Part shown: piece after piece, positions 1-8,105 of the stretch | Position numbering within the stretch: position 1 is the first letter of the stretch | Layout of the letters: every line of letters begins with the position of its first letter | Source of the DNA: Cellulomonas cellasea | Lineage (GTDB): Bacteria; Actinomycetota; Actinomycetes; Actinomycetales; Cellulomonadaceae | NCBI RefSeq assembly: GCF_006538745.1 | Contig: NZ_BJLR01000041.1 | Span: 39,081 to 103,080, forward strand | Direction of reading: 5' to 3' | DNA length: 64,000 nt | Made by a program: the position numbers and the translations under genes | The notes under the pieces: model-generated | The model's database searches: none | What the model was told of the DNA's origin: nothing | The model's input: only the letters and a program-made list of their open reading frames with translations

Positions 1-3000
1 AGCCGTACGCGTAGAGCGGCGCGTAGGTCGCGTCGCCGACGTTGACCGGGACCTGGTCGGCGCTCGCCGGCCACGAGACGGGCAGGCGCCCGGTGAACGG
101 ACGGGCACCGAACAGCGTGTCGGCGACGCCCGCGCCCTCGGTCCCCGGGAGCCATGACGCGACGAGCCCGTCGATCGCGTCCAGGTGGTCCGTGACGAGC
201 TGCGGGCGGCCTGCGACGACGAGCACGACGCACGGCATCGCGCCGCACACGGTGTCGATCGCGGCGCGGTCCGCGGCGGGCAGCGTGAGGCTGCGGCCGT
301 TGTTGCCGACGTCCCCGATGCCCTCGGCGTACGGCGGCTCCCCGACGACGACCACGCCCACGTCGGAGCCCTCGGTCGGTGCCGACGCGTCCGTGGACCA
401 CGTGACCTGCGCGCCCGGCGCGACCTCGCGGATGCCCTCGAGGATCGTCGTGCCCGTCGTGGTGTCGCCCGAGCCGCCCTGCCACGAGATGGACCAGCCG
501 CCCATCTGGTGGCCGAGGTCGTCGGAGTTCGACCCGGCGACGTAGACGCGAGCGTCGGGCGCGAGCGGCAGCACGTCGCCCGCGTTCTTCAGCAGCACCT
601 GCGACGCCGCCGCGGCCTCCCGCGCGACCGCCCGGTTCTCGGCCGAGCCGAGGTCGCCGGTGTGCGTGCGGTCCGCGAGGGGCTGCTCGAACAGCCCGAG
701 CGCGACCTTCTGCGTGAGGATCCGCCGCACGGCGTCGTCGACGCGGGACTGCGCGACCGTGCCGTCGACGACCTTCTCGGTCAGCGCCGTGATGAACGCC
801 CCGTAGTTGTACGGCGCCATCGCCATGTCGAGCCCCGCGTTCACGGACCGCGCCACCTTGTCGGCGTACGTGCCGCCGGGCAGCTTGTCGATGCCCTCCC
901 AGTCGCTGATGAGGAACCCGTCGAAGCCGAGCTCGCCCTTGAGCAGATCGGTGTTGAGCGCGCGGTGCTCGTGCATGCGCAGCGGGCCGTCGCCGGAGTC
1001 GACCGCCGAGTACGACGGCATGATCGAGCCCACCCCGGCCTCGAGCGCGGGGACGTACGGGTCGACGTGCAGGCGCCGGAGCTCCGCGTCCGACCCGACG
1101 TGCGTGACGCCCTGGTCGATCGGGTACCCGCTGCCCGCGAGCGACGGCTCGTAGCGCGTGCCACCGTCGCCGACCCAGTGCTTCGCGGTCGCGAGCACCT
1201 CCGTGGGACCCGACATGTCCGCGGCGTCGGCGCCCTGGAGCCCGACGACGGCCGCGCGGGCCATCGCCGTCACGAGCGCCGGGTCCTCGCCGAACGACTC
1301 GTAGCTGCGCCCCCACCGCTCGTCGCGCGTCACGCACAGGCACGGCGAGAACGTCCACGGCACGCCGGTCCCCCGGACCTCGAGCGCCGTGACCTCGCCG
1401 GCCCGGCGGACGAGCTCGGGGTCGCGCGCGGCGCCGAGCCCGGAGTTGTGCGGCAGGATCGTCGCGCCGACCACGTTGCTGTGCCCGTGCACGGCGTCCA
1501 CGCCGTAGACGAGCGGGATCTGCAGGCGGGTCGAGAGCGCCTCGCGCTGGAAGCCGTCGACCATGTCGGCCCAGCCGGACGGGGTGTTGTCGGCCGGGAC
1601 GGAGCCGCCGCCCGAGAGCAGGGACCCGAGCCCGAGGCTCGCGATCTCGCTGTCGGAGCGCAGCCCGAGCCGCTCGGCCTGCGCCATCTGGCCGACATTC
1701 TCCGCGAGCGTCATGCGCCCGAGCAGGTCCTCGACGCGCTCGGCGGCCGGCCGCGACGCGTCGAGGTACGGCGCGCCGGTCGCGTTGAGCACGACGCGCG
1801 GCGAGGCCTCGACGTCGGCGCCCTCGGCGGTCAGCGTGACCTCGACGGACCGCGAGTCGTCCTGCCCGGTCGTCGCGAGCGTGCGGACCTCGACCGTGCG
1901 CTCGGTGCCCGAGGGTGTCCCGGCGTCGAGGGTGAGCGTCCCGGAGAAGGGCTCGTAGTGCGTGCCGGCCTCGGCGGTGTCGGCCGTCCCCGCGTTCGCG
2001 TAGGCGACGGTGACGGGCTCGGGCAGCGGCTCGCCGTCGGTCGTCGTCAGGCGCACCGTGACCTGCCCGACCTCGCCGCGGTCGACGAGCACGACGTCCT
2101 GCGTCGCGGCGACCGTCGCGGTCGGCACGGGCGCGGGCGAGCCGTAGAGCTCGACGTCGTCGACGGCCCACGCGACGGGCTCCGCGGTGCCGGGCGCCAT
2201 CGTGAGCGCGTAGCCCCACGCGGACGTCAGGTCGAGCGTGCCGTTGCGGGTCGCCTCGTCGCCCGGCTGGTAGCCGCCGAGCCGCAGGTCGGTGAACGGG
2301 ATCTCGACGAGCTTCCAGCGGCTGCCGTCGGGCGACCAGTTGTCCTTGAACGTCGCGGCCCACAGCTCGGCGTGCTCGCCGTCGGGCCCGCCGTCCTTGA
2401 CCTCGACCTTGATGTCCGCGCCCGCGGTGGGCGAGGCCGGGCGGTTGTCCTGCGAGGCGTACCAGAGGAACCGCAGGCCGCGGAAGCTGCTCCAGTCCTG
2501 CGCGGCGGCGAGGTTGTGGCTGTAGCCGCCCCAGCCGCCCGAGGGGATGAGGTACTCGCCCGAGAGCACGTGGTTGCCCGCCGGGGCGCCGTCGCGGTCG
2601 CGCTCGGTGACCGCGAGGCTCACCTCCGCACCGTCGGAGCCCCACGTGAAGTGACCGACGGTCCCTCCGGGCTCGGCGACGGGGACGTCGCCCTCGAAGT
2701 CCTGGATCGTCGTGACGCGCTGGTAGACCGCGACGTCGTCGAACAGCCAGCTGCCCTCGCCGAGGTCGGTGAGCGTGACCGCGAAGCCCGTCGAGGCAGC
2801 GGGGTCGAAGCGCTCGTCGGAGGCCGGGTCGCCCTTGACCCGGAGCTGCGCGAACGGCACGGTCACGCGCCGCCACCCCGCGGCGTCGTCGACGACGGAC
2901 CGCTCGAACATGCGCCCGCCGCTCTTGAGCTCGTACCGCAGCGTCCCGCCGCCGCCCGTGCCGAGGAACCAGAAGCTGAAGCCGTCGTAGGCGGACCAGT

Positions 3001-4189
3001 CCGCGGCGGGGCTGAGGTCGTGCGTGAAGCCGAACCAGTCGCCCGGCGCCGGCGTCGCGCCGACGGTGGCGGCGAGCGCGTCGTTGCCCTCGCCCGCCCC
3101 CTCGCGCGCCGACTCGACGGTCGTGAGCACCGGGGTGACCGGGGCGCTGATCCCCCACGTCGTGTACCCGGCGGGCACGCCGTCCTCGAAGTCGTCGAGC
3201 ACCTCGCTCGGGCCGACGTCCGGCAGGTCGCCGTGCGGCGCGATCGTCACCGTGGTGGTCGTCCGGGCGCCGAGCACGAGGCCTGTCGGGTCGCTCAGCG
3301 TGAGGTGGAACGTCGTGACGGGCGCGAGCGGGCCGTGGTCGACCGTCGCGACGGTGACCTCCTGCGTCGTCTCGCCCGGGGCGAACGTGAGGACCTCGTC
3401 GACGGCCGTGTAGTCGGTCCCGGCGACGGCGGTCCCGCCCCCGGAGGTCACGCGGACGCGCGTCTCGTCGGCGGCGGGGGCGTTCAGCACGACGGGGACG
3501 GTCGCGGAGGCGCCGGCGGCGACCGTGGCGGTGGCCCGGCCGACCACGACCGCGGGCTGCTCGGGCGTGCCGTGCACCTCGACCGCGAAGAGCGAGTACC
3601 CGTACCAGTGCGGCCCGGCGGGGTCCCAGGTGAACGGCACGCGCTCGAGCATCTGCACGCGCAGGTGCCGCGCGTCGACGGGCGCGGCGAGCGCGATCTC
3701 GTCGACGCCGCCGTCGCTCGCGGGCTCGGTGTGCACGGTCGACCAGCTCGCGGGGTCCGCGGGGTCGCCCGTGGCGGCCTGGATCTCGTACGACGCCGCG
3801 TGCGCCGCCTCCCAGCGCAGCGTCAGGCCGTCCACCGCGGCCGGGGCGCCGAGGTCGACCGCGAGCCACGCGGTGAAGGGCACGTCCTCGTCGGGCCCGT
3901 TGCCGCTCGCCCACCGGGTCGCCGGGTCGCCGTCGACCGCGTTCGAGGCCGGGAACGAGCCGTCGGCGTCGTCCTGCGACTGCGAGGCCGTCGCCGTCCC
4001 CGCGATCGCGAGGTCGTCGCCGGCGGCGTGCGCGGGCCCGGCGGTCGCGAGCAGGACCAGCGGGGCGACGAGCGCGAGGGCGGCCGCCGCGGCGGTCGTG
4101 CGGCCGACGGACCGTCCGCCGCCGGGCCGCAGGATCGGGCCGGGACGTCGGCGTCGGGGCGGGACGAGGGCAAGGGTCGGACGCGTCAC
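1..4189 (-). CDS. Secreted multidomain GH3 beta-glucosidase/exo-beta-glucanase, 3' end outside the window
   Basis: Partial; about 1396 codons are visible with no stop. GTG at 4189 is chosen because AGGAG lies 7 nt upstream and an Arg-rich signal peptide with an Ala/Leu/Val core follows (residues ~1-50). Visible order: F5/8 type C (discoidin-like) module ~60-205, Calx-beta-like ~210-320, two CBM11-like modules opening with DDFE/DFEG (~330-487 and ~490-683), a second Calx-beta-like module ~685-803, then a GH3 catalytic region from ~815. GH3 hallmarks are KHWVGDGG, GSIMPSYS and the nucleophile motif ISDWEG with Asp1096; the GH3 C-terminal sandwich begins around 1200. The enzyme probably removes glucose from beta-glucans outside the cell. 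Exact linkage (beta-1,3, beta-1,4 or mixed) cannot be read from sequence. Divergent from the SDR gene, with a palindrome between them. Confidence 0.9.
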   Translation of the reverse strand, partial: MTRPTLALVPPRRRRPGPILRPGGGRSVGRTTAAAAALALVAPLVLLATAGPAHAAGDDLAIAGTATASQSQDDADGSFPASNAVDGDPATRWASGNGPDEDVPFTAWLAVDLGAPAAVDGLTLRWEAAHAASYEIQAATGDPADPASWSTVHTEPASDGGVDEIALAAPVDARHLRVQMLERVPFTWDPAGPHWYGYSLFAVEVHGTPEQPAVVVGRATATVAAGASATVPVVLNAPAADETRVRVTSGGGTAVAGTDYTAVDEVLTFAPGETTQEVTVATVDHGPLAPVTTFHLTLSDPTGLVLGARTTTTVTIAPHGDLPDVGPSEVLDDFEDGVPAGYTTWGISAPVTPVLTTVESAREGAGEGNDALAATVGATPAPGDWFGFTHDLSPAADWSAYDGFSFWFLGTGGGGTLRYELKSGGRMFERSVVDDAAGWRRVTVPFAQLRVKGDPASDERFDPAASTGFAVTLTDLGEGSWLFDDVAVYQRVTTIQDFEGDVPVAEPGGTVGHFTWGSDGAEVSLAVTERDRDGAPAGNHVLSGEYLIPSGGWGGYSHNLAAAQDWSSFRGLRFLWYASQDNRPASPTAGADIKVEVKDGGPDGEHAELWAATFKDNWSPDGSRWKLVEIPFTDLRLGGYQPGDEATRNGTLDLTSAWGYALTMAPGTAEPVAWAVDDVELYGSPAPVPTATVAATQDVVLVDRGEVGQVTVRLTTTDGEPLPEPVTVAYANAGTADTAEAGTHYEPFSGTLTLDAGTPSGTERTVEVRTLATTGQDDSRSVEVTLTAEGADVEASPRVVLNATGAPYLDASRPAAERVEDLLGRMTLAENVGQMAQAERLGLRSDSEIASLGLGSLLSGGGSVPADNTPSGWADMVDGFQREALSTRLQIPLVYGVDAVHGHSNVVGATILPHNSGLGAARDPELVRRAGEVTALEVRGTGVPWTFSPCLCVTRDERWGRSYESFGEDPALVTAMARAAVVGLQGADAADMSGPTEVLATAKHWVGDGGTRYEPSLAGSGYPIDQGVTHVGSDAELRRLHVDPYVPALEAGVGSIMPSYSAVDSGDGPLRMHEHRALNTDLLKGELGFDGFLISDWEGIDKLPGGTYADKVARSVNAGLDMAMAPYNYGAFITALTEKVVDGTVAQSRVDDAVRRILTQKVALGLFEQPLADRTHTGDLGSAENRAVAREAAAASQVLLKNAGDVLPLAPDARVYVAGSNSDDLGHQMGGWSISWQGGSGDTTTGTTILEGIREVAPGAQVTWSTDASAPTEGSDVGVVVVGEPPYAEGIGDVGNNGRSLTLPAADRAAIDTVCGAMPCVVLVVAGRPQLVTDHLDAIDGLVASWLPGTEGAGVADTLFGARPFTGRLPVSWPASADQVPVNVGDATYAPLYAYG

Positions 4190-4233
4190 CTGTCACTCCT
4201 TCGTGAGGTCGGCCTGCTCAGGGAACCATCGGT

Positions 4234-4251
4234 ACTTACCGGCTGGTAAGT
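4234..4251. promoter_or_regulatory. Inverted repeat ACTTACC-GGCT-GGTAAGT, probable repressor operator
   Basis: Two perfect 7-bp arms separated by GGCT lie in the 203-bp gap between the divergent GH3 (minus) and SDR (plus) genes. This size and shape are typical of TetR-family operators. Which gene it controls, and by which regulator, is not visible; no TetR gene is in the window. Confidence 0.55.
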
Positions 4252-4259
4252 GAAGAACA

Positions 4260-4279
4260 GGTCACGATTGGGTCACGAT
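4260..4279. repeat. Direct repeat of GGTCACGAT, 11 bp apart
   Basis: The 9-mer occurs at 4260-4268 and 4271-4279, one helical turn apart, just beside the ACTTACC palindrome. The phasing fits a second regulator site for the divergent promoters, but there is no independent support. Confidence 0.35.
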
Positions 4280-4392
4280 GCCCTGGTCGTCCGTCCAGCT
4301 GGCCGGCCCCCGTGGAGCGCGCTCGACATGCCGTGCGCGGTCGTCCGACCTAGCCTCGAAGGCACCGACCAGCCCCTCCCGGAGGTCATCCC

Positions 4393-5193
4393 ATGGACGT
4401 CACACCCCTGCCCCTCGCCGTCGTGACCGGCGGGTCGAGCGGCATCGGCCTCGAGCTCGTGCGCGAGTTCGCGGAGAACGGCTTCGAGGTGCTCAGCTGC
4501 GCCGAGGACGAGACCGGCCTGCAGATCGCCACCCAGATGCTCGTCGCCGACGGGCACCCCGTGCGCTCGGTGACCGCCGACCTCGCGACGCCCGAGGGCG
4601 TCGAGCGCCTCCTCGCGGAGATCGGCGGCCGGCCCGTCGACGCGCTCGCGCTCAACGCCGGAGTCGCCAACGGCGGCCCCTTCCTCGAGACCCCGCTCGA
4701 GGACGACCTGCGCGTCATCGCGCTCGACGTCGTCTCCGTGGTGCACCTCGCGAAGCGCCTGCTGCCGCGGATGGTCACGCGCGGGGCGGGCCGGGTGCTC
4801 GTCACGTCGTCGGTCGCCGCGCGCATGCCGGGGCCGTACTACGCGACCTACGCGGCGTCGAAGGCGTTCGTGCAGAGCTTCACCGAGGCGGTCCGCTACG
4901 AGCTCAAGGACACCGGCGTGACGATCACGGCGCTGCTGCCCGGGCCGACGGACACCGACTTCTTCGAGGCCTCGCACATGGAGGACACGCGCGTCGCCGA
5001 GCAGAAGAAGGACGACCCGGCCAAGGTCGCGCACGAGGGCTTCGAGGCGCTCATGGCCGGCAAGGACCAGGTCGCGACGAAGTCGCTCAAGACCAAGATG
5101 CAGACCGCGATGGGCGCGGTCCTGCCCGACACCGCGAAGTCCGCGGTGCACGCGAAGATGACCGAGCCCCGCCACAGCGACCAGGAGGCCTGA
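4393..5193 (+). CDS. SDR family NAD(P)-dependent oxidoreductase
   Basis: 266 aa, normal length for a classical short-chain dehydrogenase/reductase. Cofactor motif TGGSSGIG is at 12-19, NAG at 88-90, the active-site Ser near 139-140 and the YAASK pair at Tyr153/Lys157, so the Rossmann fold and catalytic triad are complete. The tail after ~200 resembles cytosolic SDRs that process fatty or xenobiotic alcohols and ketones, but the substrate cannot be assigned. The ATG is preceded by an imperfect purine-rich RBS (GGAGGTCATCCC). It is followed two bases after its stop by the DUF3072 gene, so the two are probably co-transcribed. Cytoplasmic. Confidence 0.88.
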   Translation: MDVTPLPLAVVTGGSSGIGLELVREFAENGFEVLSCAEDETGLQIATQMLVADGHPVRSVTADLATPEGVERLLAEIGGRPVDALALNAGVANGGPFLETPLEDDLRVIALDVVSVVHLAKRLLPRMVTRGAGRVLVTSSVAARMPGPYYATYAASKAFVQSFTEAVRYELKDTGVTITALLPGPTDTDFFEASHMEDTRVAEQKKDDPAKVAHEGFEALMAGKDQVATKSLKTKMQTAMGAVLPDTAKSAVHAKMTEPRHSDQEA

Positions 5194-5195
5194 GC

Positions 5196-5492
5196 ATGGC
5201 GAACGACGACACGACGAGCCCCGCGGACGAGACCGCGACGACCGGCACCGCGGGCGCACAGGGCTCGGGCACGGCCGCCGACGACGCACCCGGCGTCGGC
5301 AGCCCCGAGAAGGACCCGCAGGACTGGGTCACCGGTGACGAGCCGATGACCGGACCGCAGGGCAGCTACCTGTCGACCCTCGCGCGCGAGGCCGGCGAGG
5401 AGGTCCCCGACGACCTCACGAAGGCGCAGGCCTCGGAGCTCATCGAGGAGCTGCAGTCGCGCACCGGTCGCGGGCCCGGTCAGGGCGCCTGA
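5196..5492 (+). CDS. DUF3072 family protein
   Basis: 98 aa, starting 2 nt after the SDR stop; the GGAGG inside the SDR's last codons serves as RBS. The first ~45 residues are Thr/Ala/Asp-rich and look disordered. The conserved part (DWVTGDEPMTGPQ, SYLSTLAREAGEEVP, then a Lys/Ala/Glu helix ending SRTGRG) matches the short DUF3072 family of actinobacteria and some proteobacteria, whose function is unknown. Its strong acidity and small size suggest a soluble accessory protein. Assignment to the family is firm; no function is claimed. Confidence 0.8.
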   Translation: MANDDTTSPADETATTGTAGAQGSGTAADDAPGVGSPEKDPQDWVTGDEPMTGPQGSYLSTLAREAGEEVPDDLTKAQASELIEELQSRTGRGPGQGA

Positions 5493-5550
5493 CCCGCCCC
5501 ACTCCGCCGACGGGCCGCATCACGGCGACCGGTCGGCGAGCACGGCTCTC

Positions 5551-5588
5551 GGGCTCGTGCGTCACGCGGAGTCGCGACGCACGAGCCC
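5551..5588. terminator. Bidirectional stem-loop over the 3' end of the LacI gene
   Basis: GGGCTCGTGCGTC (5551-5563) pairs perfectly with 5576-5588 across a 12-nt loop. The left arm contains the first bases of the LacI stop codon (5562-5564 on the plus strand), so the hairpin lies partly inside coding sequence. It separates the convergent DUF3072 and LacI genes. No U-tract is evident. Confidence 0.6.
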
Positions 5589-6575
5589 GACGACGTCCGA
5601 GCCGGGACGCAGCGGCGCCTCCCGGCCCTCGAGGCCGTGCACGATCATCTGCGCGATGTGCTCCGCGATCGCCCGGTGGTCGGTCGTGACCGTCGTGAGC
5701 GGCGGGTCGGCCACCGCCGCACCGGGGATGTCGTCGAACCCGATGACCGCGAGATCGCCCGGGACCGCGAGACCCGAGCGCCGCACCCCCGTGAGGAGCG
5801 CGAGCGCGACGTCGTCGTTGTAGGCGCACACCGCCGTGACGCCCGCGTCCCGCCAGGTCGCGACGGCACCCTTTGCCGCCTCGATGTCGAGCGGCACCGT
5901 CAGGACGACCGGGTCGTCGAGCCCGAGGTCGGCGCACGCCGCGCGCACGCCCGCGAGCCGCGGCTCCGCGAAGCCGGCGACGCGGGGGTCGGCCGGGAAC
6001 GCGTAGCCGAGCCGGCGGTGGCCCGCGGCCGCGAGGTGCTCGGCCTGGAGCCGTCCCGCGCGCTGCTGCGGGATCTCGAGCGCGCCACGCCGGGCGCCCG
6101 CTCCCCCGCCGCCCCCCGCGAGCAGCGCGACCGTGACCTGGATGCCCTCGGCCCGCATCGCGGCGAGGTCCTCCTCGTCGGCGTCCTCGAACAGCACGAC
6201 GGCCGCGGGGCTGACGGAGCGCCAGGCGCCCGCGAGCGCGCGCGACGACCCCGCGCTCGGGTGCGCCAAGAGCGTGAGGCCCTGCTCGGTGAGCGCCGCG
6301 GAGAGGTGCTCGAGCGAGGCGCCGACGGCCGGTCCGATGGGCCAGTCCGGCAGCAGGCACAGCACCGTGTCGGAGCGTCCGCGCTGGAGCGTGCGGGCCG
6401 CGGCGGACGGTGCGTACTCGAGGCGCGCGACGGCGTCGAGCACCCGCCGGCGGGTCTCCTCGGGGATCTTCTGGTGCGGGGTGTCGTTGAGCACGTAGCT
6501 CACGGTCGTGCGTGAGACGCCGGCCTCGCGCGCGACGTCGGCGCTCGTGACCCGGCGGGTCCGGACGGTGGCCAT
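5562..6575 (-). CDS. LacI family transcriptional regulator of the MFS/GH3 locus
   Basis: 337 aa from ATG 6575, which has AGGAGG 6 nt upstream; an in-frame start further upstream (6671) lacks support. The N-terminal helix-turn-helix (VTSADVAREAGVSRTTVSYVLN, residues ~9-30) is a typical LacI headpiece with hinge, followed by a periplasmic-binding-protein-like sensor ending in VIGFDDIPGA and a C-terminal DVVGLVRRDSA. It is divergent from an MFS transporter and a GH3 beta-glycosidase, so it probably represses them until the transported glycoside or its product binds. The TGACACG repeats at 6684-6717 are the likely operator. Confidence 0.9.
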   Translation of the reverse strand: MATVRTRRVTSADVAREAGVSRTTVSYVLNDTPHQKIPEETRRRVLDAVARLEYAPSAAARTLQRGRSDTVLCLLPDWPIGPAVGASLEHLSAALTEQGLTLLAHPSAGSSRALAGAWRSVSPAAVVLFEDADEEDLAAMRAEGIQVTVALLAGGGGGAGARRGALEIPQQRAGRLQAEHLAAAGHRRLGYAFPADPRVAGFAEPRLAGVRAACADLGLDDPVVLTVPLDIEAAKGAVATWRDAGVTAVCAYNDDVALALLTGVRRSGLAVPGDLAVIGFDDIPGAAVADPPLTTVTTDHRAIAEHIAQMIVHGLEGREAPLRPGSDVVGLVRRDSA

Positions 6576-6651
6576 GGCGCCTCCTCGGTGCTCTGCGACG
6601 GTCCGGAGCAGGTGCTCACGGGTCCCGGGAACGTGCCCCTGAACTGGCCTG

Positions 6652-6681
6652 TTGCCAAACCGACATTCCACACCCTACCGT
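6652..6681 (+). promoter_or_regulatory. Candidate promoter of the MFS-GH3 operon
   Basis: TTGCCA (6652-6657) and TACCGT (6676-6681) are 18 bp apart and sit directly before the TGACACG operator array. The -35 falls within an imperfect inverted repeat (TGGC-ctgtt-GCCA, 6645-6657), so LacI or another regulator may also act here. Prediction by pattern only. Confidence 0.4.
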
Positions 6682-6683
6682 AC

Positions 6684-6717
6684 TGACACGCGCAAGTGAC
6701 ACGTGTCAGTGACACGC
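6684..6717. promoter_or_regulatory. LacI operator array: TGACACG at 13-bp spacing around a perfect palindrome
   Basis: TGACACG begins at 6684, 6697 and 6710, exactly 13 bp apart. The middle copy forms the perfect 12-bp palindrome TGACACGTGTCA (6697-6708) with a central CG, as LacI-family operators usually have. The site lies between the divergent LacI and MFS genes, just downstream of the predicted -10, where bound repressor would block the MFS-GH3 transcript. Confidence 0.65.
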
Positions 6718-6755
6718 ATCAGCCCGTTTTTCCGCCATCGCCAGCCGGAGCAGAC

Positions 6756-8105
6756 ATGAGCAGCGGAACGCCCCTCCACCCCCTCAGCCCTCCGACGCCC
6801 GACAGCCCCGGGCTGTCCGCGTCGGTCGTGACGTCCGGGATCCCGGGCCACGAGAGGCCCGTCCCCACGTCGGAGCACGCGCCACCGACCGAGCCCGTCC
6901 GGGCGCCGTTCATGGTGGGCTTCGCGTTCGCGCAGCTCGCCCTGTTCATCGCCCTGCTCGGTCCGGTCATGGTGAGCATGGCCATCAAGGTCATCCGCGT
7001 CGTCGGCCCCGAGAACGCCACGACCGCGCAGGGCCTCATCCTCGGCGTGGGCGCGTTCGCCGCACTCCTCGCCAACCCGATCTTCGGGCGGCTGTCCGAC
7101 CGCACGATGTCGCGGTTCGGCCGACGCCGCCCCTGGATGGTCGGCGGCAGCCTCGCGCTCGCCGCGTGCCTCCTGCTGATCGCGCTGGCCGACAACGTGC
7201 CGACGCTCGTCGTCGGCTGGTTCCTCGCTCAGCTCGCCGCCAACGCGTGCTTCGCCGCCTACCTCGCGACCATCGCGGACCAGGTCCCGAAGTCGCAGAC
7301 CGCGCGCATCAGCGCCCTCGCCGGCGTGATGCAGAACGTCGGCATCCTGGCCTCGATCTGGGTCGCCGGGCTCTTCACCACCGCGATGGTCCCGCTGTTC
7401 ATGGTGCCCGCCGCGATCGGCGTGCTCGGGATGCTCGTGTTCTCCCTCGTGCTCAAGGACACGCCGCTGACGCACCGCCCCGGTCCGCTCAACCTGCGGG
7501 CGTGGGCGAACACCTTCTGGATCGACCCGCGGCAGCACCCCGACTTCGCGTGGGCCTGGTGGTCCCGGTTCCTGCTGACGCTCGGCAGCTTCCTGTTCTC
7601 GACGTTCCGGTTCTTCTGGATGAAGGACAACCTGGGCCTGAGCGACAAGCAGGCGACCGACACCATCTTCACCGGCGTGCTCATCTACACCGTCGTGCTC
7701 GTGGTCGTCGGGCAGCTCGCCGGGATCGTGTCCGACCGGCTCGCGCGCCGCAAGGTGTTCGTCTTCGCCTCGACGGCCCTGTTCGCCGTCGGGCTCGGCC
7801 TGCTCACGCAGGTCACGACCGTCGGCGGGTTCTACCTCGTCGAGGTCCTGCTGGGCGCAGCGTTCGGCATCTACATGGGCGTCGACCTCGCCCTCGTCAT
7901 CGAGGTGCTGCCGAACCCGGACGACGCCGCCAAGGACCTGGGCGTCTTCAACATCGCCAACGCCGGCCCGCAGTCGGTTGCGCCGTTCCTCGGCGCGCTG
8001 CTCATCGCCGGTCCCGCGCTCGACTACGACCGGCTCTACATCGTCGCGGCGCTGCTGGTGTTCGTCGGCGCGCTCGCCATCATCCCCGTCAAGAAGGTGA
8101 AGTGA
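6756..8105 (+). CDS. MFS sugar transporter (SLC45/GPH-like)
   Basis: 449 aa from ATG 6756, with GGAG 5 nt upstream; the alternative start at 6696 would fall inside the operator and is rejected. About 50 Pro/Ser-rich cytosolic residues precede ~12 hydrophobic segments. The loop between TM2 and TM3 carries GRLSDRTMSRFGRRRP, the MFS motif A as found in the sucrose/glycoside (SLC45-like) branch; a weaker counterpart (GIVSDRLARRK) is in the second half. It overlaps the next gene by one base (TGATG), giving translational coupling to a GH3 glycosidase. It likely imports a beta-glucoside or oligosaccharide with protons for hydrolysis inside the cell. Confidence 0.85.
   Translation: MSSGTPLHPLSPPTPDSPGLSASVVTSGIPGHERPVPTSEHAPPTEPVRAPFMVGFAFAQLALFIALLGPVMVSMAIKVIRVVGPENATTAQGLILGVGAFAALLANPIFGRLSDRTMSRFGRRRPWMVGGSLALAACLLLIALADNVPTLVVGWFLAQLAANACFAAYLATIADQVPKSQTARISALAGVMQNVGILASIWVAGLFTTAMVPLFMVPAAIGVLGMLVFSLVLKDTPLTHRPGPLNLRAWANTFWIDPRQHPDFAWAWWSRFLLTLGSFLFSTFRFFWMKDNLGLSDKQATDTIFTGVLIYTVVLVVVGQLAGIVSDRLARRKVFVFASTALFAVGLGLLTQVTTVGGFYLVEVLLGAAFGIYMGVDLALVIEVLPNPDDAAKDLGVFNIANAGPQSVAPFLGALLIAGPALDYDRLYIVAALLVFVGALAIIPVKKVK

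Noticed and set aside
185..4249. 1354-codon open frame on the plus strand opposite the GH3 gene
   Set aside because: Arg/Ala/Gly/Val-rich with no motifs and no RBS; it is an antisense shadow produced by third-position GC bias. The minus strand reads as a coherent multidomain enzyme.
6696..6755. Earlier start for the MFS transporter at 6696
   Set aside because: It lies inside the operator array and has no RBS; ATG 6756 has GGAG at the right distance.
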